Assembly: GCA_030847615.1 (NCBI GenBank)
Contig: JAUMIR010000001.1
Span: forward strand, 440,750,687-440,814,686
Reading direction: 5' to 3'
Source: Gambelia wislizenii
Taxonomy: Eukaryota > Chordata > Lepidosauria > Squamata > Crotaphytidae
DNA length: 64,000 bases
The notes beneath the pieces were generated by a model. That model did not search any database. It was not told where the DNA came from and worked only from the letters and a program-made list of their open reading frames with translations. Position numbers and translations under genes: made by a program. This document shows, piece by piece, positions 21,883-32,665 of this stretch (positions are counted from its first letter, which is position 1; the number at the start of each line of letters is the position of its first letter).

Positions 21883-22115
21883 GTCAGCATGGTGTACTGG
21901 TTTGAGCACTGGGCTATGACTCTGGAGACTGCGGTTCAGCCATGGACACCTCCTAGGTGAACTTGGGTAGGTCACACTCTCTCAGCCTCAGAGGAAGGCA
22001 AAGGCAGCATCCCTTCCCCGGAAGAAATCTTGTCAAGAAAAAAACCTATGATAGATTAGGCTTAGGGTCTCCATAAGTCAGGAATGACTTGAAAGCACAC
22101 AATGACAACAAAAGT
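21883..22115 (+). mobile_element. tRNA-derived SINE (type A)
   Basis: The head AGCATGGTGTACTGGTTTGA contains an A-box-like pol III promoter (TGGTGTACTGG) and GGTTCAGCC at the B-box position. The body has GTCACACTCTCTCAGCCTC and CTTGTCAAGAAAAAAACC, and the tail is CCATAAGTCAGGAATGACTT then an ACAA-rich end. Full-length relative of those at 27.67 and 38.21 kb. Its tail is shared with the 5S-derived SINE at 62.99 kb. Confidence 0.85.
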
Positions 22116-22821
22116 GCTGAATCTCATCCCTGACTCTTATCACTTTAGGCAAAACCATAGTGAAGACAATCTTTGCCTATGGTAGTATCTCAAAACCAGG
22201 CGTAAAAGTCTTCCCCTTCCATTAGCCAGAATAAGGCATTGGATCATGAGTGACCATAAACTCCTGCCCATTAGTAGGGGCCCTGCCATTCCAGAGAATC
22301 TCACTGGATACTCTGCATTTGTGACAGCCAGAAAGCAAGCAGGTGGGCTCTCCTTGGTAGGGTTTTGGAAGCTTTGGAGATCCATACAGCTACTTTCCCG
22401 CTGTGTCACTGAAGAAAAATAGGTGAGGCACAACTCCCCAGAGCCCACTAGGCCCCAAACTCCTTGTTCTGCATGGGCCTCAGGTTAAGGCATTGTGGGA
22501 AGTTTGGTTGTGGAGACTGCACGTGCTGTGGTGGCTCACAATACCCTGCTGTAAGGAAGGACCTCAGAGTGTGGTGTTTGGGGCAAAGGAAGTGGTAGAA
22601 GAAGGAGGGTGGAGCAGCCCAGATAGAACGTGTGTGTGTGTGTGTGTGTGTATGTGTGTGTGTAAAGCAGAACACGAGCTGTGGTCTCAGGAAAAGGGAC
22701 CTGTTGCCCCTGAAGAATGAAGCATTGTTCCATGGGTTGGGATAAAATGCTTCTTTTTAAAAGTAGCTGAAACTATTTTAGTTAATTTTGAGAAAAGGGA
22801 AAGTAAAGGATTGCTTGATGA
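22116..22821. other. No gene recognised; (GT)n microsatellite
   Basis: Unassigned sequence containing a GT dinucleotide run at about 22631-22663. Frames of 65-102 codons on both strands have no recognisable domains. Confidence 0.5.
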
Positions 22822-23735
22822 GAGGTAGCATGGTATAGTGATTTGCATGCTAGACTTTGGGTATGTCAACACTGACACACACACACCCCGACACACACAT
22901 AGTCACCTTGTATTCACTGTGCAGTGGCCATCCTTTGTGATTATTTGCAGCTTCACTGGGGGGTTTGCAACAAAATCCAGTTTAAAAAGACCTGCAATTT
23001 GCTCTACATTTCCAGGGGGAATTCAGATAATTGAGGCAACATCAGAGGGAAGCCAGGGGAGGAGATTATGGCGGGTGGAAAAGGATGATGGGAGGTCCAG
23101 GAAGTCACCTGATCTTTCCCGCCAATAGCTATTTGGAATTCAGCTTTGGCAGTTTGCAATCACTGTTGTATTTAGGGGACTTTTTTTAAAAAAATGGAGG
23201 GGAGTGTTCAGGCAACTGCTTATCTGCTTATCCATAGAGTTGTATCAGTTCACCACCAGTCATTGTATTATGATAATGTGGCCATATGTCTATTTGTGTG
23301 TATGACGGGAAGAAAAAAAAACCCAAAGTGGCCATGGCTGTGTGGCTGAAAATACTTTGAAGTATAGGACATGTGATCATTATACACCATTTACACCAAT
23401 GCAAGTTCACATGCAATTAATGTGTGGCAGGTTACTACAATCTCGCTGCAGTGCACGTGGTGTTTTATGGGGCCACTGAGGATCAAACTCTGTGGTGGCT
23501 ACAAGGTAGGTTTGGGGGTCGTCCCCCCCAGTGTATGACTCCAGGATACCATGACCCCAGGATACCAGTGTTCAAATCCCCACTCAGCCATGGAATTCTA
23601 CTGGGTGACTTTGGGAAGTCACACTTTCTCAGCCTTAGAGAAAGGCAATGTCAAATCTCCTCTGAATAAATATTGCCAAGAAAACCCTAGAATAGGGTGA
23701 CCAAAGTTGGATTTGACTTGAAGGCACAAAACAAA
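22822..23735 (+). mobile_element. tRNA-derived SINE (type A), split by a MITE
   Basis: Head at 22822-22857 (GTAGCATGGTATAGTGATTT) and body at 23537-23735 (TTCAAATCCCCACTCAGCCA, then TTGCCAAGAAAACCC and GGCACAAAAC). Read together they give one SINE in normal order. The intervening roughly 680 bp is a MITE. The 5' head is diverged. Confidence 0.7.
22858..23536. mobile_element. Harbinger-like MITE, GGGCTTGTCTA family
   Basis: Left end TTGGGTATGTCAACACTG, right end CCCAGTGTATGACTCC. The interior is shared with 61793-62370: GCTGTGTGGC, TATAGGACATGTGA (TATAGGACACGTGA there), GTGTGGCAGG, TTTATGGGGC. Contains a CA-rich stretch at about 22875-22900. It sits inside a SINE, so the SINE is older. Short frames are shadows. 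Confidence 0.6.
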
Positions 23736-23891
23736 AAGTTAATTTAATTTTTTTTAGACTATAATAGTAATAAGCTACTTTGGGAGACATTGGAACCATA
23801 GTGGAAATTAATTATAACTGTGTTCTGGTGTGGTGTCATAGACAGGCTTCATGCCCACACCATCACAATACCCTTATCCAATTATGCAGTA

Positions 23892-24140
23892 CAGTAGGAC
23901 CCCTGTATCCATTGGGGATTGGTTCCAGGGGCGTGGATACTGAAAACCACAGATAACAGCAAACACCATTGAAAATAATGGGAATTCTGGTTTAAAATAC
24001 CATAGAGTTGCCTTGGAGGACCTAAAAATGGCTAGAGAGGACACATTTTCTAGGAAGACTCTATGATAGGTGTGCTGTTTTGTGTCCCATGGATAACTGA
24101 ATCAGTGGATAATGAATCAGCGGATACGAGGGTCCTACTG
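23892..24140. mobile_element. TA-flanked pogo/mariner-type MITE
   Basis: 249 bp. CAGTAGGACCCCTGTATCC at the left is matched by GGATACGAGGGTCCTACTG at the right (inverted repeats with two differences), flanked by TA. Contains GGATTGGTTCCAGGGGCGTG and GATACTGAAAACC. Same architecture as 24802-25024, 47822-48046 and the ends of 12934-15176. Non-coding. Confidence 0.85.
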
Positions 24141-24142
24141 TA

Positions 24143-24799
24143 TAATACAATTTTAAGTATAGTATAACTGTAATGAATATTGCCTTGACTTTTGGAGAAA
24201 GACAGAATATGAAACAAATCAATACAATTTTTTAAAAGTGTGACTTTCCAAGTTCTGGAAAGCAGAAACATCTGCAGCCAACTGTGGCATGTTTGCAAGT
24301 TACTTCCAATATTTAATTATTCCTTTCTAGTTTGACTTAAATGAAATAAAGTAAAACCAAATCAGAGACATCAAAACAGCCTCCTGTGAATGAATCTGTT
24401 TAATCTAGTCAGCAAGATCCCCGAGGACATGCATGCAACTACATGAAGACTTCTGCCATTCTTCATTGGTCAAAAAAGCATCTCCTTTCTTTTCTGGATC
24501 CCCTCCAACAGAGTAAGGTACATAGGACAAGTTAGGGTTCCCAGCTCTCAGGGCCTGGACCCTCTTCTCTGGGCCTCAGGGAAAGGAGGGTAATCTCAGG
24601 GTGAAAGCTCTTCCTTAATTTGTGTTGACCCTACCACTGCATTTTTATTTGAAGAGGTTGTTGTAGGCTCTCCAGTTATCTCCTCCCCACCCTTATTTAT
24701 GTCCTTCATCTGGAATCCTGTTTGTGTTTTACAAATGACTAAATTCTACCTACAGAAGTAGTTAGACTTTTTTTTTTTTTGTCCACTGCAGAATACCCG
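24143..24799. other. No gene recognised
   Basis: Unassigned, AT-rich sequence between two TA-flanked MITEs, with a poly-T run at about 24769-24780. Confidence 0.5.
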
Positions 24800-24801
24800 T
24801 A

Positions 24802-25024
24802 TAGTTGTCCCTTCATATTCACTGGGGTTTGGTTCCAGGACCCCCCGTGGATACCAAAATCCATGAATGCTCAAGTTCCATTACATGCAATGACATAGCA
24901 AAATGGTGTCCCTTATATAAGATAGCAAAATCAAGGTTTGCTTTTTGGATTATTATTTTTTTAAGAATATTTTCAAGCAGTGAATACTTAAAATCTGTGG
25001 ATACCAAATCTGGAGGGACAACTG
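24802..25024 (+). mobile_element. TA-flanked pogo/mariner-type MITE
   Basis: 223 bp. Left TAGTTGTCCCTTCATATTC and right GGAGGGACAACTG, flanked by TA. Internal GGTTTGGTTCCAGGACCCCC, GTGGATACCAAAATCCATGA and AAATCTGTGGATACCAAATC. Closest relative of the shell around the minisatellite at 12934-15176; here the length is normal. Non-coding. Confidence 0.85.
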
Positions 25025-25026
25025 TA

Positions 25027-26674
25027 TTCAGTTCAAGTTTGTGGAGATGAAATTGTGAATGCAGGTCATACTTGGTTGTTCATTCTGTTGCATATTTAGG
25101 CCTGTGCTCAGTTGCACAACACTGCTATTCAGCACGAGCCTTGCGCAGTGTAATCCATGTGTAATTCTGCATATAGAGGTTTATGATACAGGACTCCAAT
25201 GTAGGATGTAAGCCTATGTGTTCTTTGCATTTGAATGATGTGCTTTGAGCAACTCTGGTTGATGCCTAATGTATCAGGCTTAATGACATCATGAGGCCCC
25301 ACACCCATGACATCACCAGTTAGTCTGGGTTTTGGCTAACAAATTTCAGGGCATGGGATGCTCCTGGCCTAGCAACCTCAGGAAGAACTGAACATCCACA
25401 GTGGTATTCCATAGCACTTTGTACATAACATCAACAGGTATGTTAATGTTACAAAGAATTCAGGAGAGAAATACATGCTTACATTAGCGTCCTTATTTTT
25501 AGACTGCAGAAGGAAATTCCATGTAAGAGAACTTTCCAGTTTGGTCACCTGCTGTTCTCTGTCTTAGAGATACATCTTCTTTCACTATGTGGTTGGTTTT
25601 TCAAAAAGAAACTACTGTATACCTCCAACAGGCTAGACTCAGCCCCAAAAAACAGCCCCACCCTTTTTGAAGAAGATGGCTGAAAATAACTCTGAGCCTT
25701 GAATATCACATGTTTATACAACATCCAGATATGCAAGGTGTGCATCTTTTTGATTAGTGTTTTAATGTGTTTTAATGGATATTTTTAAGTATTATTGTTT
25801 CTTGTCCTGTATATGTGTTTGTAATTGTTGTGAGCTCCTTGATTACTCAAGATTGTTGGTGTATAAGTCTAATGTTAATATCCGTGCTTCCTTCTTTCCA
25901 GTAGAGTACAGCACAGCAAATGAAATTCTAAAATTGAAAGAAGGATTTTAAAAGAAAAAAAAAGAAAAAGAAAAAATGATTACAGTTCTTTGAACAAGAT
26001 TTCAGCTAAAATGGGTTTCTGGAGAAAACCTTCAACATGAAGCCAATATTGCTTTTCATCAAATGATTGTAATAAAATATTACAGCTGACCAGATGGTGG
26101 AGCAATTACATTTCCCTACTTCCAAATGGCTACTTATACCTTAGTAGATTGCTAATTAAAACTGAAAACATGCCATTGTTTTTTTTTAAAAAACTCCATG
26201 TATGCAAACACAGGTGAAAAATAACATACTCAAATATCTGTACAAGAAAGATGAAAATACTGTACATCAGTTAAATTAAATTGGTTGCAATAAAATACAG
26301 AAATGTTAAAGAAGAATTCCAAGCAAAAAATTTAAAACCTACACAAACAATGGTGTGGCACCAAGTGAGTGACCCTAGAAGAGCCTTGGGGTCATGAGTT
26401 AATTCCTCCTCACATATGAGGTGTGTCTTTCCCAGGATAACCTGGCTTTACATAAACCATGATTTGTGTGAACATCTGACCAAATTTATTATGGTTTTTG
26501 CAGTCCATTATGAAATTAGGAGTGATCATTGGATTAATGATAAACATTTTAAAATATCTAACATATTTTGCTTTGATCAAAAAGGCACATATTTGACTTA
26601 ATTTATAAATAAATTGAGGTTGAGAAGACCTGTAACAAAAGGTTGCAGTGTTGTACATTTCTCTTATTCATTAG
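25027..26674. other. No gene recognised
   Basis: Unassigned AT-rich sequence. 25740-25880 (AATTGTTGTGAGCTCCTTGA, then GTGTATAAGTCTAA) may be a very old L2-type 3' tail. Poly-A/poly-T runs occur at 25950-25975 and 26180-26190. No credible coding frame. Confidence 0.4.
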
Positions 26675-26775
26675 TTGGGGGCAATCAGCTAACATATTGT
26701 AAACCGCTTAGGGAGTGCTTTGGCACTGATAAGTGGTATAGAAATGGAAATGCTATTGCTATTGCTGTTACAGCC
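26675..26775 (+). mobile_element. L2/CR1-group LINE 3' tail
   Basis: ATTGTAAACCGCTTAGGGAG, then AAGTGGTATAGAAATGGAAA and a GCTATTGCTATTGCT run. This is a standard LINE 3' terminus followed by its short tail repeat. No coding sequence upstream is recognisable. Confidence 0.6.
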
Positions 26776-27250
26776 AGCCATGCTCTCTTCCAGGTTACTC
26801 TATTCCATTCCTTCTCTAACAGTCCACCATTGTTTTCTAGCCAGTGAGCATGCTAACTCTTCATTTGACATTTTTGGCTTTTTCTTTTCTTTTAAGATTC
26901 TCTGTCTGCCCCTCCCCTTAACATTTTCTTGGATTTCATCAAACCTTGGTGTTCCCTGAAACTTCTTGATACCTCCAGTTTGTTTGTTGGTGGTACCATT
27001 TTAGCTACTTGAGGAGCTTGGCATTAGTATATAGAATACTTAAGAAAGTTCAAATGACAGGCCATAGACCCCAGAATGGGGGTGGACTTGAGCCCCTCAA
27101 GACTAGGCTGGGGCCTGGTACCCCCCACAATGATCTGGTAAAATTGGGTGATGAAGATTCCTTTGTACTTGAGTCTCTTCCCGAATTGTCAATCAGAAAT
27201 GTATGAAATGTTCACAGCCTTTTTTTGTGACTCCCAGGGGGTCATATTTA

Positions 27251-27296
<46 letters not shown>

Positions 27297-27660
27297 CAAA
27301 TGCCCCAAAATGACCTCTGAGGCGTAGAGGGCATTTGCACTACACTTGTATGCCCCCTGAAACTGTAAGATCCGTTCAGTAAATGAAGAGCTACAATGCA
27401 AAAGAAGGCAAATACTTGTTTTCTGATCTCCTTAAGGGCATGACTAGTTCTAATGGACTTAAATTTGGGGAGGGTAGATTTTAGTTGAACAGTAAGAGTC
27501 ACATCTTGACAGCAAAAACTGTTCAACAATGGAACTATCAATACTGTAGTTTGAGCATTCAATTTCAAAGTAGTTGGGGGGGGCACTTCCTGGTGGTGAG
27601 TGGAGTTGATGGCAAAAGTGCCAGCATAACTTAATTTTAAAGCTTTTACTGCCAGTAACT
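26776..27660. other. No gene recognised; (AT)n microsatellite
   Basis: Contains an AT dinucleotide run at about 27257-27295. On each side lie unassigned sequences; GCAAATGCCCC and GGGCATTTGC at 27297-27335 form a short inverted pair adjoining the AT run. Confidence 0.6.
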
Positions 27661-27664
27661 AAAC

Positions 27665-27890
27665 CTAGAGAACCAGCATGGTGTAGTGGTTTGAGCATTG
27701 GATTAGGACTCTGAAGATCAGGATTCGAATTCCCTCTAGCCACTGGGTGATCCTGGGCAAGTCACAATCTCTCAGCCTCAGAGGGACGCAAAGGCGAGCC
27801 TCCTCTGAACAAATTTTGCCAAGAAACCCCTGTGATATAGTTGCCTTATGGTTGCCATAAGTAGGAAAAGACTTCAGGACACACAAGAGC
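27665..27890 (+). mobile_element. tRNA-derived SINE (type A)
   Basis: Nearly complete: AGAACCAGCATGGTGTAGTG, GGATTCGAATTCCC (B-box region), GGGCAAGTCACAATCTCTCA, TTGCCAAGAAACCCC, GTTGCCATAAGTAGG and an ACACAAGAGCAAAC tail. Same family as 21883 and 38210. Confidence 0.85.
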
Positions 27891-28039
27891 AAACAGAAAC
27901 TGAACCTAATAGGAGGAATAACTTCGGAAATGCATTTCCACATTTCACAATGGAGAAAAAGGTTGCACATGAGAGAAACATGTAAAAAAAACCTGGGAAC
28001 ACATCCAAACAATGAGAAGGGGGCATTGCCACCTGGGGA

Positions 28040-28245
28040 ACCCCAGAGGACTGAATTCAGCCTCGGTCCTGAGGTTGCTCACCATAGTCTAGTCTGAGGG
28101 CTGGCAGGACTTTCCTTGCTTGATGTCCTTAAGCAAAGATTGCATAGTCTTCAGTCCAAGTTGCTGTAGTTTTTCATTTTCTCTACTTAGAAATAGGTTG
28201 GACTAGATGGCCTACAAGTAACCTTCCAATTCTATGTTTGTACTG
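28040..28245 (+). mobile_element. Degenerate CR1 3' end
   Basis: 28195-28243 reads GGTTGGACTAGATGGCCTAC, then CCTTCCAATTCTATG, the CR1 3' terminus. The upstream 150 bp is compatible with diverged CR1 but not clearly alignable by eye. Confidence 0.55.
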
Positions 28246-30239
28246 CAGGAGTGGGATCTTTTGGCTCTCTAGATATTTTGGCCTACAGTTGCCATGATCT
28301 CCATTCAGCATGGATAATGTGGTGTTTTAGTGTGGATCTAAACCTTTGTACATTCATGTTCACAGCTAAGGAGGAATAAATTTACAATTTTTTCCTTACC
28401 ACAAGCATGTTGTTGAAAAATGTGCTGTTTTTGAAGACTATTTATACCTCAGTACGTATTCTGTGTTTTTAAATATGCACATTTTAAATGCACAAAATGG
28501 CTTTGGCAGAAAACTGGTTTTCTGAACAGAAAAAGTATTTTCTTTTTCGCCTATTTTCTGCATTTCTTTGCAAAATTCCTGTAGAAATGTTATTTTCTGA
28601 TACAGAAAATGCTGTTTTCTGCACAAAACATATCCACGTCCATTTTTCACATGGAATAAGTCCCAAATAACAAATTCTTGCCTGTCTATGATTCTCCATG
28701 TTGGGGTTTACCAACACTTGGGAAACACAGTTTTGACCATTTTGTGAATGATATGGAATATCCTTTCCATCCATTCTGAAACATCTGAAAAGCCAAAGGT
28801 TTCCTACTCCTATTCTACTGTCAACTCTTTTTGAAGGATGGCTTATCCCATATGAATATTTGTGTGTGAAATAGTTTCCCTTTCAAAATAGTTGGATATG
28901 TAGAAGGTATACCACACATACTTCCTATCTATGAAGCATGAGTTAACTGATTAACTGAGTTAACTGGATGACTAGAAAATGAAAATATAAGTTTACATGT
29001 GCTTAATGTGAGAGGTAATAGGAAATATTTTCACACCCTCAACTTTGCTCTGTTTGTCAGGAGACTGTGTACCATGACTTTTATAGATTGATTGAAACAA
29101 AATTATGTACAGCTCTTTATGTTCTGCAATAACTTCTAAGTCCAGGATTTGATCTTTCTTCTTTTTTCTTGTTAAGAAATGTATAATTTATACACGTGAC
29201 TCACACATCCTTCTGGGGAAAGAAAAACAGTGAAGCTTTTTAACCTGACAGCTTCACTTTTCAGGAAGTGAATTTTAGGAATGTCTTCCCTTTCAGCAGA
29301 GACACTCAGAGAACCCCGTCGTTGTCACCGTTCAAAGATTTGCAGGCTCTACTGTACAAGTAGTTCATTTGTACAACATTGTTGCACTTTGCCGGAGATG
29401 AGAGCTCAGCAGGAGACTTGTCAGTACAGCGAACAAGTGCACTGCTCTTTTAAAGCAGAGATGTGATACCCAACTTCTTGTACAGCTCTTGACGCAGCAA
29501 AGAAAAATAAACAAAGAGTCTGAGTAATCAGCTAAAATGGTCTATTTCTTTATAGCCAGTGCAGCTTGACAATGAGAAAGCTAAACCAGAGTTTATATAT
29601 TTACCAGGGGCTATAAAAATAGCTTGTTGGGAGAAATGGTGCATGTCTTTCTCCCTCCACCCCCACCATGTTGATAATCTTTCATGTCTACCAGGGCCTC
29701 CATGGAAACAGTTGATGGCATGGATACTGGTGTTCACAGAATTATTTCCCACTCTTCCCTATTTAAAGCCATCTCAAGACATTCTGCTGCATGAAGCAAG
29801 AAAAAGAAAAAGAAAAACCAAGAAGGTGTCCCTCCCCCTATTCCAGGCACAAAAATTCAACTGGACTGGCAGATGGATCTTACTTCATGAGAAGTGGTAT
29901 GACAGCATCCTCCACTGAACCTGAAGGTGAGGCTAGTTCAAGGGATGCAGGGCCAGCAACCGAGTACACAGCTCTCTCTGAAGTCTTGCTTATACCTCTC
30001 TTTGAGGGTAGAGTTAGCCCAAGGACTGTCATGGAAACAGAGCTGCCCTCCACATGATTGTGTATTATTTTGGAGACCCCACTTCACACAGGGGATTGTA
30101 TGCATCACAGAGGTGATGAAACATGAGCACTCCAACCGCATGTGGGAAAGGGTTTGCATAACTACTCAGTAACACTACAGTAATGCTGCCCCGACTAAGG
30201 ATTTTATCACATGAACATGTAAAAATGCTATAATTCTGC
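28246..30239. other. No gene recognised
   Basis: About 2 kb mostly free of identifiable repeats. 28490-28640 is packed with TTTTCTG and CAGAAAA motifs that can form alternative hairpins. 29030-29300 has balanced composition and could be conserved non-coding DNA. The 119-codon plus-strand frame at 29559 and the frames overlapping it show no domains and are not called. Confidence 0.4.
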
Positions 30240-32665
30240 AGTTGCAGATAATAATAATAATAAATAATAATAAATAATAAAATTTTATTTCTATCCCGCC
30301 CCTCTGCAACGCAATCGGGGCGGCTTACAATATAAAAACTCCATAGTCCCAGTACCCTAGCCCACCCCCCCTTAAAATAAATTAAACTATAAAAGATTAA
30401 AAACATACAGTAAATTAGAAAAATATTAAAACATACAATAATTTTAAAAAAAAAATGATTAAAAAAAATGATTACAGCTCAAGGAGGACAACCGAGTCTT
30501 GGGCCAGGATAGTTATTCAGGAAAGGCCTGCCGGAAAAGATCCGTCTTGACAGCTTTTTTAAAGCTGTCTAAGGTGTTAATAAGACGGATCTCATCCGGC
30601 AGGCCATTCCATAATCTGGGAGCAACAGCGGAGAAGGCCCTCTGGGAGGTCACCGACAGCCTTGTTTTCATAGGCTGTAACAGATTCCTCCCAGAGGACC
30701 GAAGTGTGCGGGGAGGGTCATACGGAAGGAGGCGGTCCCGGAGATAAGTTGGACCCAAGCCATGCAGGGCTTTAAAGGTTATAACCAACACCTTGTACTG
30801 TGCCTGGAAACGAATAGGCAGCCAGTGGAGAGCTTTTAGCACAGGTGTTACATGCTCTCTTCTGGAAACACCAGAAATCAACCTGGCTGCCATGTTCTGA
30901 ACTAGTTGAAGTTTCCGAGTTAAGCACAAGGGTAGCCCCATGTAGAGCGCATTACAGAAATCCAGACGGGAGGTTACCAGTGCATGTACCACAGTTTCGA
31001 GGTCCCTAGTTTCCAGGCAAGGGCGCAGCTGGCGTATCAGCCGAAGTTGATAACAGGCACTCCTGACCGTCGCATTTACCTGATTAGACATCTGGAGCGT
31101 TGGGTCCAGGAGCACCCCCAGACTGCGAACACAGTCTTTGGAGGAGAATGTAGTTCCATCCAGGACTGGAAGTTGTATTCCCAGACCTGGTTTCGGGCCT
31201 GTAACTGTTAGTACCTCCGTTTTGTCTGGATTCAGTCTCAATTTGTTTTTCCTCATCCAGTCCATTACTGCTTTAAGACAATCATTGAGAGGAGAGATGC
31301 CATCTGAAGTCGAAGCTGATGACCGAGACATGGAGAAGTATATCTGGGTGTCATCAGCATACTGATGACAACACACTCCATGCCTCCGAATGATCTCTCC
31401 CAGCGGCTTCATATAGATGTTAAATAGCATCGGGGACAGGATGGCACCCTGAGGAACGCCACAGTTAAGCTCTATTCTGGTAGAGCAGCTGTTCCCGAGC
31501 CTCACCCTCTGAGATCTGCCCGAGAGGAAGGAACGGAACCACTGCAAAGCAGTGCCTCCAATTCCTAACCCCCTCAGGCGATCCAGGAGGATGGAATGAT
31601 CTATTGTGTCAAAGGCCACTGAGAGGTCCAAGAGCACCAACAGGGTCACACTACCCCTGTCGATACCCAAGCGGAGGTCATCAGCCAGAGCAACCATGGC
31701 AGTCTCTACTCCATATCCCGTCCTAAAGCCAGTTTGAAATGGATCTAGATAATCAGTTTCATCCAAGACAGCTTGGACTTGGGAAGCAACCGCCCTCTCA
31801 ATCACCTTGCTTAGAAAAGGCAGCAAGGAGACTGGTCTATAGTTGTTCCTGTCCAAGGGGTCCAGGGAAGGCTTTTTCAGGAGCGGCTTAACCGCCGCTT
31901 CCTTGAGACAGGGTGGAACGGACCCCTCCCTGAAGGACACATTGATAATATCCCTAAGGAGTACTCTCGATGCGTCTCCCCCTTGGGTGGCCAGCCAAGA
32001 TGGACAGGGATCGAGGGGACAGGTCGTCTTTCTCACTCTACCAAGGAGTTTGTCCACGTCATCGGTACTCACAGATTGAAGCTGATCCAATAAAATTTCA
32101 TCAACGGAGTTGCTGGACACCTCGTCTATAGATTCTGTCATAACACTGGCATCTAAGTCGGCTCTTATCCGAGAGATTTTATCTGCAAAGTGGATGTTAA
32201 ATGCATCACAGCAGGCCGTTGTCGGGTTGAGTAAGGGGTTCTGCGCAGGTGGAATCTGCGTCAGCTCCCCCACCACCCTAAACAGTTCTGCTGGACGGGA
32301 CTCTGCAGACGCAATACGTGCAGAGGAGAAAGACTTCTGCGCTGCACATATCGCCTCTCGATAAGAATCAAGGAAATTCCTATGACGAGCCTTGTCGGAC
32401 AAGAGTCGAGTCTTCCGCCAGGTGCGCTCTAGTCGTTGTCCAGCCTGCTTCATCTTCCTAAGCTCCTCTGAATACCAGGGCTTACGGTTAGGAGCAGGCT
32501 GGAAAGGACGTTTGGGAGCGATTGTGTCGATAGCCTTGGTGAGGTTGGTGTTCCAAATATTAACCACAGCTTCAACAGAATCACCGGCGTTACCAACCAT
32601 TAAACCCTCCATGGCTTTCTGGAATCCAATTGGTTCCATTAGCCTTTGAGGGCGGACCATTCTAA
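30240..32665 (-). mobile_element. L2 LINE, 5'-truncated, intact reverse-transcriptase frame
   Basis: Minus-strand L2 element. Its 3' tail (TAATAATAATAAT at 30249 onward, TCTATCCCGCCCCTCTGCAA, CGGGGCGGCTTACAA) matches the L2 end at 21.2-21.3 kb. The ORF occupies 30513-32660. The apurinic-type endonuclease that precedes the RT in L2 is missing, so the copy is truncated at about 32665. The lack of stops over 715 codons suggests a young insertion. Confidence 0.9.
30513..32660 (-). CDS. L2 ORF2 reverse transcriptase (715 codons, lacks endonuclease)
   Basis: The linker with RKPWYSEELRKMK and NFLDSYREAI lies in the first 110 residues. RT motifs follow: NNYRPVSLLPFLSKVIERAV near 275, LLDLSVAFDTIDHSILLDRL near 345, GVPQGAILSPMLFNIYM near 405 and QYADDTQIY near 433 with both aspartates present. 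The thumb/C-terminal part includes WLPIRFQAQYKVL and GLGPTYLRDRL, and the end is NTLDSFKKAVKTDLF. The first Met is simply the first in frame after truncation. It would polymerise cDNA from its own RNA at a nicked target, but without the endonuclease it is not autonomous. Plus-strand frames across it are shadows. Confidence 0.85.
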   Translation of the reverse strand: MVRPQRLMEPIGFQKAMEGLMVGNAGDSVEAVVNIWNTNLTKAIDTIAPKRPFQPAPNRKPWYSEELRKMKQAGQRLERTWRKTRLLSDKARHRNFLDSYREAICAAQKSFSSARIASAESRPAELFRVVGELTQIPPAQNPLLNPTTACCDAFNIHFADKISRIRADLDASVMTESIDEVSSNSVDEILLDQLQSVSTDDVDKLLGRVRKTTCPLDPCPSWLATQGGDASRVLLRDIINVSFREGSVPPCLKEAAVKPLLKKPSLDPLDRNNYRPVSLLPFLSKVIERAVASQVQAVLDETDYLDPFQTGFRTGYGVETAMVALADDLRLGIDRGSVTLLVLLDLSVAFDTIDHSILLDRLRGLGIGGTALQWFRSFLSGRSQRVRLGNSCSTRIELNCGVPQGAILSPMLFNIYMKPLGEIIRRHGVCCHQYADDTQIYFSMSRSSASTSDGISPLNDCLKAVMDWMRKNKLRLNPDKTEVLTVTGPKPGLGIQLPVLDGTTFSSKDCVRSLGVLLDPTLQMSNQVNATVRSACYQLRLIRQLRPCLETRDLETVVHALVTSRLDFCNALYMGLPLCLTRKLQLVQNMAARLISGVSRREHVTPVLKALHWLPIRFQAQYKVLVITFKALHGLGPTYLRDRLLPYDPPRTLRSSGRNLLQPMKTRLSVTSQRAFSAVAPRLWNGLPDEIRLINTLDSFKKAVKTDLFRQAFPE

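Noticed and set aside
27257..27295. CRISPR-like or regulatory array
   Set aside because: Plain AT dinucleotide microsatellite.
29559..29918. 119-codon plus-strand protein
   Set aside because: No similarity recognised, competing overlapping frames on both strands, no splice or promoter support.
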